The position numbers were made by a program, and so were the translations under genes. A stretch of DNA of 64,000 bases from UBA5189 sp035631615 (GTDB taxonomy: Bacteria > Chloroflexota > Limnocylindria > Limnocylindrales > CSP1-4). Position 1 is the stretch's first letter. Each line of letters begins with the position of its first letter. Where the stretch lies: positions 1 to 64,000 of the forward strand of contig DASQIK010000088.1 in assembly GCA_035631615.1 (NCBI GenBank), written 5' to 3'. This document shows, piece after piece, positions 46,917 through 55,032 of the stretch. The notes beneath the pieces were generated by a model. That model was not told where the DNA came from, made no database searches, and saw only the letters and a program-made list of their open reading frames with translations.

Positions 46917-48554
46917 CTAGTCCCGGCCGCGGCGGAGGGCGCGACCCGGCAACGCGCCCGTGTGGGCGCCGTCCTCGACGACGAGGTGCCCGTTCACGAT
47001 GACGTGCTCGATCCCCTCGGGGAACTGGCGAGGCCTGTCGTACGTGGCGTTCGCGCGCACCGTCGAAGGATCGAACACGACGAGGTCGGCAATGAGGCCG
47101 TCCGCAATGCGCCCGCGATCCTTCAGCCCGAGCCGCGCCGCCGGCATCGAGGTCATCTTCGCGACCGCGCCCTCGAGGCTGAGCAACGCCTCCTCGCGCA
47201 CGAACTGCCCGAGGATCCGCGGGTACGAGCCGTAAGACCGCGGGCTCGGCCTGGCACCGACGAACGTGGAGTCGGTGCCGACCATGGCGACGGGGTGCTG
47301 ATAGAAGCGCCGCATGCCCTCGATGTGCGGACCGGGCGTGACCTGGTTCAGGCGCAGCCCCTCCAACAGCAGCAGGTCGCACAGGACGTCCACGAGATCG
47401 CCGCCGCGCTCCCTGCCGACGTCGCCGAGCGTCCGGCCCTCGAAGGCGAGATTCTCCGCTCTCGCGAAGTAGCCGAGCCGGATGTCGGCGATGCCGCCCG
47501 CGCCGGCGTACAGCACGCCGCGCTCGCGCAGCTCGCCGCGGATGCGTCCGCGCACGGCACGATCGGCGAGGCGCTCCTTCGTCGGCCCGGGACCGCCCGC
47601 CTGGACCCACGGTGGCACGGTGATCAGCAGCCGCGTGCTCGCCCACTCGTATGGATACGCGTCGAACGTGACGTCGAGCCCCTCGGCGCGGGCGTCGTCG
47701 ACGAGCGCCAGCATCTGCTCGGGCGTGCCGGGGAACGTGGCCCGGTGGTAGAAGTGCGTGATGTGCGCGGGCGAGCCGCCCCGCCGGCCGATGTCGATCG
47801 CCTCCCGGAACGGATCCAGGAACCGGTCCCCGAGCGCGTACCGAACGTGCGAGTGGTAGAACCCGCCGAGGCGCGCGGCGGCGCGAGCGAGATTCGCCAG
47901 CTCCCCCGTGGACGCGTACGCCCCCGGCGGATAGTCGAGCCCCGACGAGATGCCGTAGGCGCCCTGCTCCATCCCTTCGACGAGCATCGACCGCATCGTC
48001 GCCTCGTCGGCGGCGCTCGCCTCGCGCTCGTTCCAGCCGATGGCGGCCAGCCGCAGCGCCGAGTTGCCGATCAGGAACGCGATGTTGACGCCGAGCCCCC
48101 GATCGAACCGATCGAGGTAGGACTCGACGCTGTCCCAGTCGAAGGCGATATCGGGGTGGCCGTCCAGCCCGGCGTTCATCTCGACGAGCTCGGCGAGGTG
48201 CTCCGGGCTCGTCATCGGCGCGTACGACAGGCCGTCGACGCCGACGACCTCGGTGGTCACGCCCTGCCGGACCTTGGGCTCGTGGCGCGGCTCCGCGAGA
48301 ATCATCAGGCCCGAGTGGCTGTGCAGGTCGATGAACCCCGGCGCCACCACCTTGTCCTTCGCATGGACGAGGCGCGCCGCTCGCCCGATCGCGTCCTCGA
48401 TCGAGGCCGGCTCACGCAGGATGGCGATTCGCGCGCTTGCGCCCGCTGCCTCGCGGCTGACGCCAACCGCCGCTGCGAACCCGGGCGCCCCGGTGCCGTC
48501 CACGACGGTGCCGTCGAGGATCAGGAGCTCGAAGCGCCGCTCGTCCGTCGTCAT
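46917..48554 (-). CDS. N-acyl-D-amino-acid deacylase/D-aminoacylase family amidohydrolase
   Basis: 545 residues. FELLILDGTVVDGTGAPGF, VVAPGFIDLHSHSG (metal His pair), VRQGVTTEVVGVDGLSYAP, YPPGAYASTGELANLARAAARLGGFYHSHVR, PAHITHFYHRA, FDAYPYEWASTRL and GTDSTF...YPRILGQFVREEALLSLEGAVAKMTSMPAARLGLKDRG are family motifs. It hydrolyses N-acyl or N-carbamoyl-type D-amino acids, or related amides. The next gene downstream starts 10 nt after its stop. Divergent from guanine deaminase (46-bp gap). Confidence 0.9.
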   Translation of the reverse strand: MTTDERRFELLILDGTVVDGTGAPGFAAAVGVSREAAGASARIAILREPASIEDAIGRAARLVHAKDKVVAPGFIDLHSHSGLMILAEPRHEPKVRQGVTTEVVGVDGLSYAPMTSPEHLAELVEMNAGLDGHPDIAFDWDSVESYLDRFDRGLGVNIAFLIGNSALRLAAIGWNEREASAADEATMRSMLVEGMEQGAYGISSGLDYPPGAYASTGELANLARAAARLGGFYHSHVRYALGDRFLDPFREAIDIGRRGGSPAHITHFYHRATFPGTPEQMLALVDDARAEGLDVTFDAYPYEWASTRLLITVPPWVQAGGPGPTKERLADRAVRGRIRGELRERGVLYAGAGGIADIRLGYFARAENLAFEGRTLGDVGRERGGDLVDVLCDLLLLEGLRLNQVTPGPHIEGMRRFYQHPVAMVGTDSTFVGARPSPRSYGSYPRILGQFVREEALLSLEGAVAKMTSMPAARLGLKDRGRIADGLIADLVVFDPSTVRANATYDRPRQFPEGIEHVIVNGHLVVEDGAHTGALPGRALRRGRD

Positions 48555-48600
48555 CGGGTTGCCATCTTCGCACCCGGGTCCCGGTGCTAGCCTCCCGCCG

Positions 48601-49950
48601 ATGCACCTGCCCGATCGGCCGCCGTTCGCCATCCGCGCGCGGATCCTGACGCCGCTGGCGACGGGCGGCGTTGCCGACTTCCCGGACGGCGTGATCGCGG
48701 TCGGCGCGGATGGGCGCATCGACGCCGTCGGCGGCGCCTCGGACTGGGTCCCGCGGCTCTCGGCCCTGAACCTGGAGCCGATCGACCTGCGGCCGTTCGT
48801 CGTCCTGCCCGGCATGGTCGACCTCCACGCCCACCTGCCGCAGCTGCCCAATGCCGGGCTCGGGGCGGGGCTCGACCTGCTGACCTGGCTCGACCGCTAC
48901 ATCTTCCCGCTCGAGCGCCAGTTCGACGACGCCGAGGACGCCGCCCGCCTCGCACCCGCCGCGTTCCGCGCCTTCGCGGCCGCCGGGACGACGACCCTCC
49001 TCGCCTACGGCGCCGTGTACAAGGCGTCCACGGACGGCGCGTTCCGCGCCGCCGAGGAGCATGGCATCCGGGCGATCCTGGGCAAGGTGATGATGGATCG
49101 CGGCACGTACGACACGACCATCGAGCCCGGGACGATCCTCGAACGGTCGCTGCGCGAATCCGAGGAGCTCATCGCGGCCTGGCACGGCGCCGACGATGGC
49201 CGCCTGGGCTACGCGGTTACGCCACGGTTCGCCATCTCATGCACCGCGGAGATGCTGCGCGAGTCGGCCGCGCTCGCGGCTCGGACCGGCGCCTGGTGGC
49301 AGACCCACGTGAGCGAGGACCCGGGCGAGATCCGGGAAGTTGCCAGGCTGTTCCCCGACGCTCGGGACTACGTCGACGTCTACGACCGCGCCGGCGGCCT
49401 CGGTGCCCGCACGATCCTCGCCCACGCGATCCACCTGTCGGATCGCGAGCTCGCGCGCCTCGTCGCGACGGACACGCGCGTCGCGCATTGCCCGTCGTCG
49501 AACCTGTTCCTGGCCTCCGGGATCATGCCGCTCGCGCGCTATCGCGAAGCAGGGCTGCGGGTCGGGCTGGGTTCCGACGTGGCCGGCGGCCCGGATCCGT
49601 CGCTGTTCGTCGTGATGCAGATCGGCGCCTACGCGCAGGCTGCCCTGCGAACGGTCGTGGGCGAGACGCGCCCATCCCTCACGCCGATCGACTGGCTGCG
49701 CGCCGGCACCTTCGACGGCGCCGCGGCGCTCGGGCTCGATGATCGGATCGGTTCGCTCGAGACCGGCAAGGAAGCCGACCTCATCGCGGTCGACCCGCGC
49801 CTGACGGCCGCGCGGCGCGACCTGCCCTACGACCCCGCGCGCGTCGAGCCGGGCGAGGTCATGAGCCGCTTGATCTTCCGCGCCCACCCGGACATGGTCC
49901 GCGCCGCCTGGGTCCGCGGCCGCCGCCTCGAGGGTCCGCCGAGCGACTGA
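48601..49950 (+). CDS. guaD: Guanine deaminase-type amidohydrolase
   Basis: 449 residues. VVLPGMVDLHAHLPQLPNAG, WLDRYIFPLERQFDD, AAGTTTLLAYGAVYKASTDGAFRAAEEHGIRAILGKVMMDRG, HVSEDPGEI, AHAIHLSDRELARLVATDTRVAHCPSSNLFLASGIMPLARYREAGLRVGLGSDVAGGPDPSLF are typical of guanine deaminases (zinc). Converts guanine to xanthine, feeding the XDH locus. ATG 48601 with TAGCCT 7 nt upstream, leaderless type. A related chlorohydrolase or cytosine-deaminase activity cannot be excluded. Confidence 0.88.
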   Translation: MHLPDRPPFAIRARILTPLATGGVADFPDGVIAVGADGRIDAVGGASDWVPRLSALNLEPIDLRPFVVLPGMVDLHAHLPQLPNAGLGAGLDLLTWLDRYIFPLERQFDDAEDAARLAPAAFRAFAAAGTTTLLAYGAVYKASTDGAFRAAEEHGIRAILGKVMMDRGTYDTTIEPGTILERSLRESEELIAAWHGADDGRLGYAVTPRFAISCTAEMLRESAALAARTGAWWQTHVSEDPGEIREVARLFPDARDYVDVYDRAGGLGARTILAHAIHLSDRELARLVATDTRVAHCPSSNLFLASGIMPLARYREAGLRVGLGSDVAGGPDPSLFVVMQIGAYAQAALRTVVGETRPSLTPIDWLRAGTFDGAAALGLDDRIGSLETGKEADLIAVDPRLTAARRDLPYDPARVEPGEVMSRLIFRAHPDMVRAAWVRGRRLEGPPSD

Positions 49951-50126
49951 GCTCAGGCTCGAGGTCGTCGGTTGTGCTGGCCAGCCTGCCAGACGTCGGC
50001 CCGCAGAGCACGAGGCGTCATTTGCGGCCTCGTCGCGATGCATCCTGGACGCCGCCGAGCGTGGATCGCAGGCGAATGGCTGCCAAACTCCGGCCACGAT
50101 GCAATGTGGCTGGTCCGGGCGCGCGC
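49951..50126. other. Gene-free stretch after guaD
   Basis: 176 bp without a supportable ORF, hairpin or promoter-like box; part of a 470-bp interval whose only candidate gene is the small Cys-containing ORF at 50127-50348. Confidence 0.4.
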
Positions 50127-50348
50127 CTACTTGCGCTTGGTGCGGAACTGGTTGAGGTGCGTCGTCCAGTCGGAGCCGCCGGTGGCGTTCGTGGCGCAGC
50201 TGCCGTGCCAGCCGCAGACGCAGGTGATGGTCTGCTCGCGGTGCTTGTACTGGTCGATCACGTGACGCAGGGGCTCGGGCTCACCGGTCCGATTGGCTGG
50301 GCGGGATAGGGACAGTGGGCGTCCGTTCACGGGTGAGCTCCTGGGCAC
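50127..50348 (-). CDS. Small Cys-motif protein, uncertain
   Basis: 73 codons from the first start, or 44 from GTG 50261. The conserved-looking part is VIDQYKHREQTITCVCGWHG then SCATNATGGSDWTTHLNQF, ending RTKRK. The C-x-C-G-W-x-G...W-x-x-H pattern looks like a small zinc-ribbon-like protein seen in high-GC bacteria and their phages. Codon content is less GC-biased than its neighbours. No partner is obvious; short length makes it uncertain. Confidence 0.45.
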   Translation of the reverse strand: MPRSSPVNGRPLSLSRPANRTGEPEPLRHVIDQYKHREQTITCVCGWHGSCATNATGGSDWTTHLNQFRTKRK

Positions 50349-50420
50349 GGTGGCCGCGTCGGGGGCACGACGTCGGCCAGCAAGTATCGCCGATTCGGGG
50401 GATTCGCGCTTGGGCGCCGC

Positions 50421-51806
50421 CTAGAGGACCCGGCCGGGATTGAGGATCCCGAGCGGATCGAGGGCCGCCTTGATCGAGCGCATCGCCGCGACGGCGCCCT
50501 CGCCGCGCTGGATCGGCAGCCAAGCGCGCCGCGCGGACCCGATGCCGTGCTCCGCCGTGACCGTGCCGCCTAGGTCCAGGGCAAGCCGGAAGATCGCGTC
50601 GCGCACCACCTCGGTGAGCCGCTCGGCGTCCGGATCCCCGCGTTCGAAGATGAAGTTCGGGTGCAGGTTCCCGTCGCCGGCGTGCCCGAACGTCGCGCAC
50701 CGGACCCCGTGCGCCGTCGTGATCCGCTGGATGCCGAGGAGGAGCTCCGGGACCCGCGCACGCGGCACCCCGACGTCCTCCATCCTGACGGTGCCCTGCC
50801 GCTCGAGGGCCCGGAGCGCGAGGCGCCGCGCCTGCCGGAGCCAGTCGGCCTCCGTGGCGTCAGCGGCGCGCACGACCGAGGTGGCGCCGGAGGCGAGCAC
50901 CGCCGCCTCGGCGGCATCGAGCTCGGCGCCCGCAGCGAGCCCCGGCGCGTCGGACTCCACGAGGAGCATCGCCGCCGCATCGCGATCCAGCCCCAGGTGG
51001 TGGGCGTCGTCGACCGCGAGGATCGTCTCGTGGTCGAGGAGCTCAAGGGTGACCGGCACCAGGCCGGATCGGGTCATGGCCGCAACGGCCTCCCCCGCTG
51101 CACCGAGGGTGGCGAAGAACGCCAGCAGCGTCGCCCGCGGCCCCGGGAGCGGTCGCAGCCGGAGGGTCGCCTCGGTGATGATCCCGAGCGTTCCCTGCGA
51201 CCCCACGAAGAGGTGCGTCAGCGAATACCCGGCGGTGTCCTTGACCGTCCGGCCGCCGGTCCGGATGACCGTCCCGTCCGCGAGCACGACCTCGAGCCCG
51301 AGCACCCAGTCGCGGGTCTGGCCGTACTTGACGCAGCACAGGCCGCCGGCATTCGTGCCGAGGTTGCCGCCGATCGAGCACGTCTCGTAGCTCGCCGGAT
51401 CGGGCGGGTAGAACAGGCCCCGCTCGGCGACGGCGGCCTTGAGCGCGGCGTTGATCACGCCCGGCTGGGTGACGACGCACAGGTTGCTGTTGTCGATCTC
51501 CAGGATCCGGTTCATGCGCGTCAGCGCGATCGTCAGCGCCCCCTCGATCCCCGCGGCGCCACCCGACAGCCCCGTCCCGGCGCCACGAGGCACGACGGCC
51601 ACGTGATGCACGCTCGCCAGCCGCAGGAGGCCCGCCACGTCGTCGGTCGAGGCAGGCAGGGCGACGGCGCCCGGCAGCCCGGCGGCCAGGTACGCCGTCT
51701 CGTCGAGCCGGTACGCCTCCCGATCGACGACGTCCGTCAGGAGCCGGACGCCGGGCAGCTCGCGCGCCACGTCGGCGAGCAGGGCGGCAATCGGCGATAC
51801 GGTCAT
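50421..51806 (-). CDS. glcD: FAD-linked oxidase, glycolate/lactate oxidase GlcD-like
   Basis: 461 residues of the VAO/GlcD family: PGAVALPASTDDVAGLLRLASVHHVAVVPRGAGTGLSGGAAG (FAD-binding), PPDPASYETCSIGGNLGTNAGGLCCVKYGQTRDWVLGLEVVLADG, LFVGSQGTLGIITEATLRL, and the C-terminal FGHAGDGNLHPNF...GGTVTAEHGIGSARRAWL (flavin-proximal and substrate residues). Oxidises 2-hydroxy acids such as glycolate to glyoxylate or D-lactate. ATG 51806 has TACGAT 7 nt upstream. Glyoxylate production would connect with malate synthase; this is inference. Confidence 0.92.
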   Translation of the reverse strand: MTVSPIAALLADVARELPGVRLLTDVVDREAYRLDETAYLAAGLPGAVALPASTDDVAGLLRLASVHHVAVVPRGAGTGLSGGAAGIEGALTIALTRMNRILEIDNSNLCVVTQPGVINAALKAAVAERGLFYPPDPASYETCSIGGNLGTNAGGLCCVKYGQTRDWVLGLEVVLADGTVIRTGGRTVKDTAGYSLTHLFVGSQGTLGIITEATLRLRPLPGPRATLLAFFATLGAAGEAVAAMTRSGLVPVTLELLDHETILAVDDAHHLGLDRDAAAMLLVESDAPGLAAGAELDAAEAAVLASGATSVVRAADATEADWLRQARRLALRALERQGTVRMEDVGVPRARVPELLLGIQRITTAHGVRCATFGHAGDGNLHPNFIFERGDPDAERLTEVVRDAIFRLALDLGGTVTAEHGIGSARRAWLPIQRGEGAVAAMRSIKAALDPLGILNPGRVL

Positions 51807-51813
51807 ATCCCGA

Positions 51814-51843
51814 ATCGTACCGGTGGACACGGAGGCTTACGAT
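51814..51843. promoter_or_regulatory. Back-to-back leaderless TACGAT boxes
   Basis: In the 44-bp gap between divergent glcD and the metallopeptidase gene, TACGAT occurs on the minus strand (51819-51814), 7 nt before ATG 51806. It occurs again on the plus strand (51838-51843), 7 nt before TTG 51851. Identical hexamers and spacing on both sides are strong support for these starts. Confidence 0.6.
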
Positions 51844-51850
51844 CCGCGCC

Positions 51851-53344
51851 TTGACTGCGCGCGCGGGTCGGCCGAGGACCGTCTTCGCCGCGGTCGTGAC
51901 GATGGCCGTCGCGATCGCCGCTGTCGGCTGCCAGTCGACGCTCGCGCCGGGACCGACCCAGCAGGTTGCCGCCCTCACCACGGCGCCCCGGCCCGATGCG
52001 ACGCCCACGCCGCAGCCGAGCGTTGCCGAGCTCCCGAGCCCGTCCGTCGCGCCCGGGTCGACCGATCAGCCTGCCGATCCCGGTGCGAGCCAGATCGTGC
52101 CTGGCGCCGTCAATCGGTCGAGCCTGAACCTCAGCGCGAGCTACCACGTCAACGCCGCGATCACCGTGGGCTCGGGCACGCTCGACGTGACGACCACGAT
52201 CAAGGTTCGCAACGACTCGGCCGATCCGATCGACCGGCTCGAGCTCAACACGATTGCCGCGCGCCTCGGCGGGATCAGGATCCTCGGCGCCACCGTCGAC
52301 GGCACGCCCGTCAAGGTCAGCGTCTCGGACCAGACGCTCGAGGTGCCGCTCGGCGGCACGCTGCCCGTCGGCGCGTCGACCAGCGTCATCGTCGAATACC
52401 AGGGTCAGCTGAGGCGGGACATGGTCGGCTCGGACTGGATGTTCACGCGCTCTGGCGGCACCCTCGCGCTGTACCGCTGGATCCCGTGGGTCAGCCGGGC
52501 CGTGCCGTTCGACCGCCCGAACCAGGGCGATCCGTTCGTGCTGCCCACGGCGGATCGGGTCGACGTCGAGCTGCTCACCGACGTGCCGATGGTTCTCGCC
52601 GCGCCGACGACCGAGGTCACCGAGCTCGCCGCGGGCGCGGGTGGCTACTGGACGTTCTCGATGGAGCACGTGCGTGACGTGTCGATCCTCCTCGCGCCCG
52701 ACTTCCAGGTCATCAAGGGCAAGGCGAACGGCATCCCGATTCGCGTCTACACCCGCTCGGGGACGATCGCCGGCCAGCGCCTCCTCGCCCTCGCGACCAG
52801 GGCGATCGTCGACGAGGGCGACCGGGTCGGCGTCGCCTATCCATGGCCGGCGCTGTCGGTGGTCGAGACGACGGGCGGCACCGGCCTCGAATCACCCGGC
52901 CTCGTCTGGATCCCGCGGAACCTCAGCTCGCTCAATCGGACGTACATGGTGAGCCACGAGATCGCCCACCAGTGGTTCTACGCGCTCGTCGGCAATGACG
53001 AGCAGGCCGACCCGTTTGCCGACGAGGCCGCTGCCGACCTCCTCGCGCGGACGGTCCTCGGGACGCTCCGCTCGAGCCGGTGCGCCCAGACGGCGCTCGA
53101 CAAGAGCATCCGGGCCTACTCGAGCGGCTGCTACTACGAGGTCATCTACGTGCAGGGCGGTCTCGTGCTCGATCAGATCCGCAGGGCAATGGGCACCGCG
53201 ACGTTCTGGGCCGCGATGGCGACCTACCTCAACGACAATCGGTACGCGATCGCCTCGACCAGGATCCTGCTCGACACGCTCCAGAAGGCCACCACGGTCG
53301 ACCTGTCGCCGATCCTGAAGAGCCGCTTCCCGTCGCTGCACTGA
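51851..53344 (+). CDS. Secreted M1-type metallopeptidase lipoprotein
   Basis: 497 residues. A lipoprotein signal (FAAVVTMAVAIAAVGC, lipobox Cys about residue 27) leads into a Pro/Thr/Ala/Ser linker (about 30-85). The catalytic part has MVSHEIAHQWFYALVG followed by FADEAA: exactly HExxH-x18-E, the M1 aminopeptidase zinc site, and a late CYYEVIYVQGGLVLDQIR with the Tyr of the active site. The classic GAMEN motif is replaced by GTGLESPGLVWI. Shorter than full M1 enzymes, so substrate preference is unclear. The TTG start is supported by TACGAT 7 nt upstream. Confidence 0.85.
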   Translation: MTARAGRPRTVFAAVVTMAVAIAAVGCQSTLAPGPTQQVAALTTAPRPDATPTPQPSVAELPSPSVAPGSTDQPADPGASQIVPGAVNRSSLNLSASYHVNAAITVGSGTLDVTTTIKVRNDSADPIDRLELNTIAARLGGIRILGATVDGTPVKVSVSDQTLEVPLGGTLPVGASTSVIVEYQGQLRRDMVGSDWMFTRSGGTLALYRWIPWVSRAVPFDRPNQGDPFVLPTADRVDVELLTDVPMVLAAPTTEVTELAAGAGGYWTFSMEHVRDVSILLAPDFQVIKGKANGIPIRVYTRSGTIAGQRLLALATRAIVDEGDRVGVAYPWPALSVVETTGGTGLESPGLVWIPRNLSSLNRTYMVSHEIAHQWFYALVGNDEQADPFADEAAADLLARTVLGTLRSSRCAQTALDKSIRAYSSGCYYEVIYVQGGLVLDQIRRAMGTATFWAAMATYLNDNRYAIASTRILLDTLQKATTVDLSPILKSRFPSLH

Positions 53345-53383
53345 CGACTCGAATGCGCCCGCAACGTGAGCGCGGGTCGACGG

Positions 53384-54319
53384 TCAGGCCTGCAGCAGCC
53401 GGCCTCCGGCGCCGACCCGGCGATCGGCGCGAAGCGCCTGGGGCATGTGCCGGAAGGACGGCGGCAGCGCCGGCCGCCACGCCTGCCACGCGGCGACGAG
53501 CCAGGTCGCGACCGCGCGCTGGCGGAGCCCCCACGGCAGGCCGTAGCCCTCGCGAACTGCCGGCGGCAGGAGCCCGATCGACGGCCAGAACAGCCATGCG
53601 TACGCGCGGCTCGGGATCGCGTCGAGCAGCGGCGCGAGGTGCGCCACCGGCCCGCCGGCGGCGGCGACCGCCGGCCCGAGCGGCGGGTGGAGGATGCTGC
53701 CGGCGAGATCGCGCGCCACGTCCCCGACCTCGATCTCGCCGCCCGGAGCGAGCATCCCGGCGAGGTACGCCTCGAACGCGTCGAGGTCCGGCGGCAGCAG
53801 CGACGCGGGGATACCGAAGGCGCGTCCCACGGGCAGCGTCTCCTCGTAGTAGCGCGCCCGGCGCTCCCACGTGAGCGGCTCGAGCCAGGCGTCGTAGGCG
53901 GCGATCGTCGAGTCGACCAGGGTCGCGTGGACCCACAGCGCGAGGGCCGGGTCGAGCGCGCTGTAGCGCCGGCCGTGGCGCTCTCGCGCACTGGGATCGA
54001 GGACGTCGCCGCGGATCCCTCGGTGCAGCTCGTTCAGCCGGCGGATCTCGACGCGGGCGTCGTCCGCCGTCCCATACACGATGCGCAGGTACGATCGGAG
54101 CGTGCCGGACAGGCGGACCCACGGGTCCGAACGAAAGTCGGAATGCTCGGCTACGCCGGCGGCCACGAGCGGGTGTGCGATCTGGAGCAGGAGCGCCCGG
54201 GGGCCGGCGCCGAGGAGGAGCATCGCCTCCCGATTGAGCTGCCAGGCCTCGCTTGCGGGACCGTAGAACCCACCGTCGACGACGGTCGCGTTGCCGGGGT
54301 CGGCGCCGGTGTCGGTCAG
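53384..54319 (-). CDS. Oxygenase MpaB / DUF2236 family protein, apparent CTG start
   Basis: 311 residues from CTG 54319. The reading frame upstream of the first ATG (54223) encodes FYGPASEAWQLNREAMLLLG, matching the conserved start of DUF2236 proteins, and has no ATG, GTG or TTG before the bioY end. GAGG lies 8 nt before the CTG. Core: GPRALLLQIAHPLVAAGVAEHSDFRSDPWVRLSGTLRSYLRIVYGTADDA, HRGIRGD and ALDPALALWVHATLVDS (His residues of a proposed haem or metal site). MpaB is a haem-dependent oxygenase; latex-clearing relatives exist. Substrate here unknown. Confidence 0.8.
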   Translation of the reverse strand: MTDTGADPGNATVVDGGFYGPASEAWQLNREAMLLLGAGPRALLLQIAHPLVAAGVAEHSDFRSDPWVRLSGTLRSYLRIVYGTADDARVEIRRLNELHRGIRGDVLDPSARERHGRRYSALDPALALWVHATLVDSTIAAYDAWLEPLTWERRARYYEETLPVGRAFGIPASLLPPDLDAFEAYLAGMLAPGGEIEVGDVARDLAGSILHPPLGPAVAAAGGPVAHLAPLLDAIPSRAYAWLFWPSIGLLPPAVREGYGLPWGLRQRAVATWLVAAWQAWRPALPPSFRHMPQALRADRRVGAGGRLLQA

Positions 54320-54329
54320 CGCAAGGGCC

Positions 54330-54977
54330 TCAGCGGTCGCCCGGCCGGCGTCCGACGAACCACCAGGCGGCCGGGAAGACCGCGGCGGCCAGGAGCAGCT
54401 TCACGGCATCCCACAGGAGGAAGGTGCGCATGCCCTTGTCGAATGCCATCGCGAGGTCTCCACCGAACGCGGCGACGGCCAGCCATGGCACGCCGACGGC
54501 GTAGATCACGAGGCTCCCGAGGAACATCGCCCCGACCGCGCCGAGGATGGACCGGTCCCAGCCGAGCTCGGCCAGCCGCCCGACGAGCGCCGAGGCGACG
54601 ACGAACCCGACGAGATATCCGCCGGTGACACCGAGGATGATGTCGACGCCGTGCCGGTTCTCCGCGAACACGGGCAGGCCGACCGCGCCGAGCGCGAGGT
54701 AGAGCACGGACGAGGCCAGGCCGCGCCGGAAGCCCAGGGCGCCGGCCGAGAGCAGGACGCCGAACGTCTGGCCGGTGAATGGGACGGGGTTGCCCGGAAC
54801 GAGGAACGAGATCCGCGCGCACAGGACGATGAGCGCCGTACCGATGAGGATCAGGGCGACGTGCCGAGCTCGGGTGTGCAGGCGCTCGGACAGCCGGATC
54901 GGGACGAGGAAGTCGCCGATCGTCAGGCCACGCTCCTGGGCAGGCAGGCGATCGAGCCGCGGCATCGTGATCGTCAT
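54330..54977 (-). CDS. bioY: Biotin transporter BioY (ECF S component)
   Basis: 215 residues with about six hydrophobic helices: ALILIGTALIVLCARISFLVPGNPVPFTGQTFGVLLSAGALGFRRGLASSVLYLALGAVGLPVFA, GVDIILGVTGGYLVGFVVASALVG. The 'PxxxVPxTxQTxxVLLxGxxLGxxxG' stretch and the 'TGGYLxGF' motif identify BioY, which binds biotin in the membrane with an ECF module (not in this window). ATG 54977 with GGAGGGAG; a TAGACT box (55022-55017, minus strand) gives bioY and the MpaB-like gene their own promoter. Confidence 0.93.
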   Translation of the reverse strand: MTITMPRLDRLPAQERGLTIGDFLVPIRLSERLHTRARHVALILIGTALIVLCARISFLVPGNPVPFTGQTFGVLLSAGALGFRRGLASSVLYLALGAVGLPVFAENRHGVDIILGVTGGYLVGFVVASALVGRLAELGWDRSILGAVGAMFLGSLVIYAVGVPWLAVAAFGGDLAMAFDKGMRTFLLWDAVKLLLAAAVFPAAWWFVGRRPGDR

Positions 54978-55032
54978 TCGCGGCTCCCTCCAGCGCGGCC
55001 CACCCGACGCGCCGCGAGTCTACCAGCCGAGG

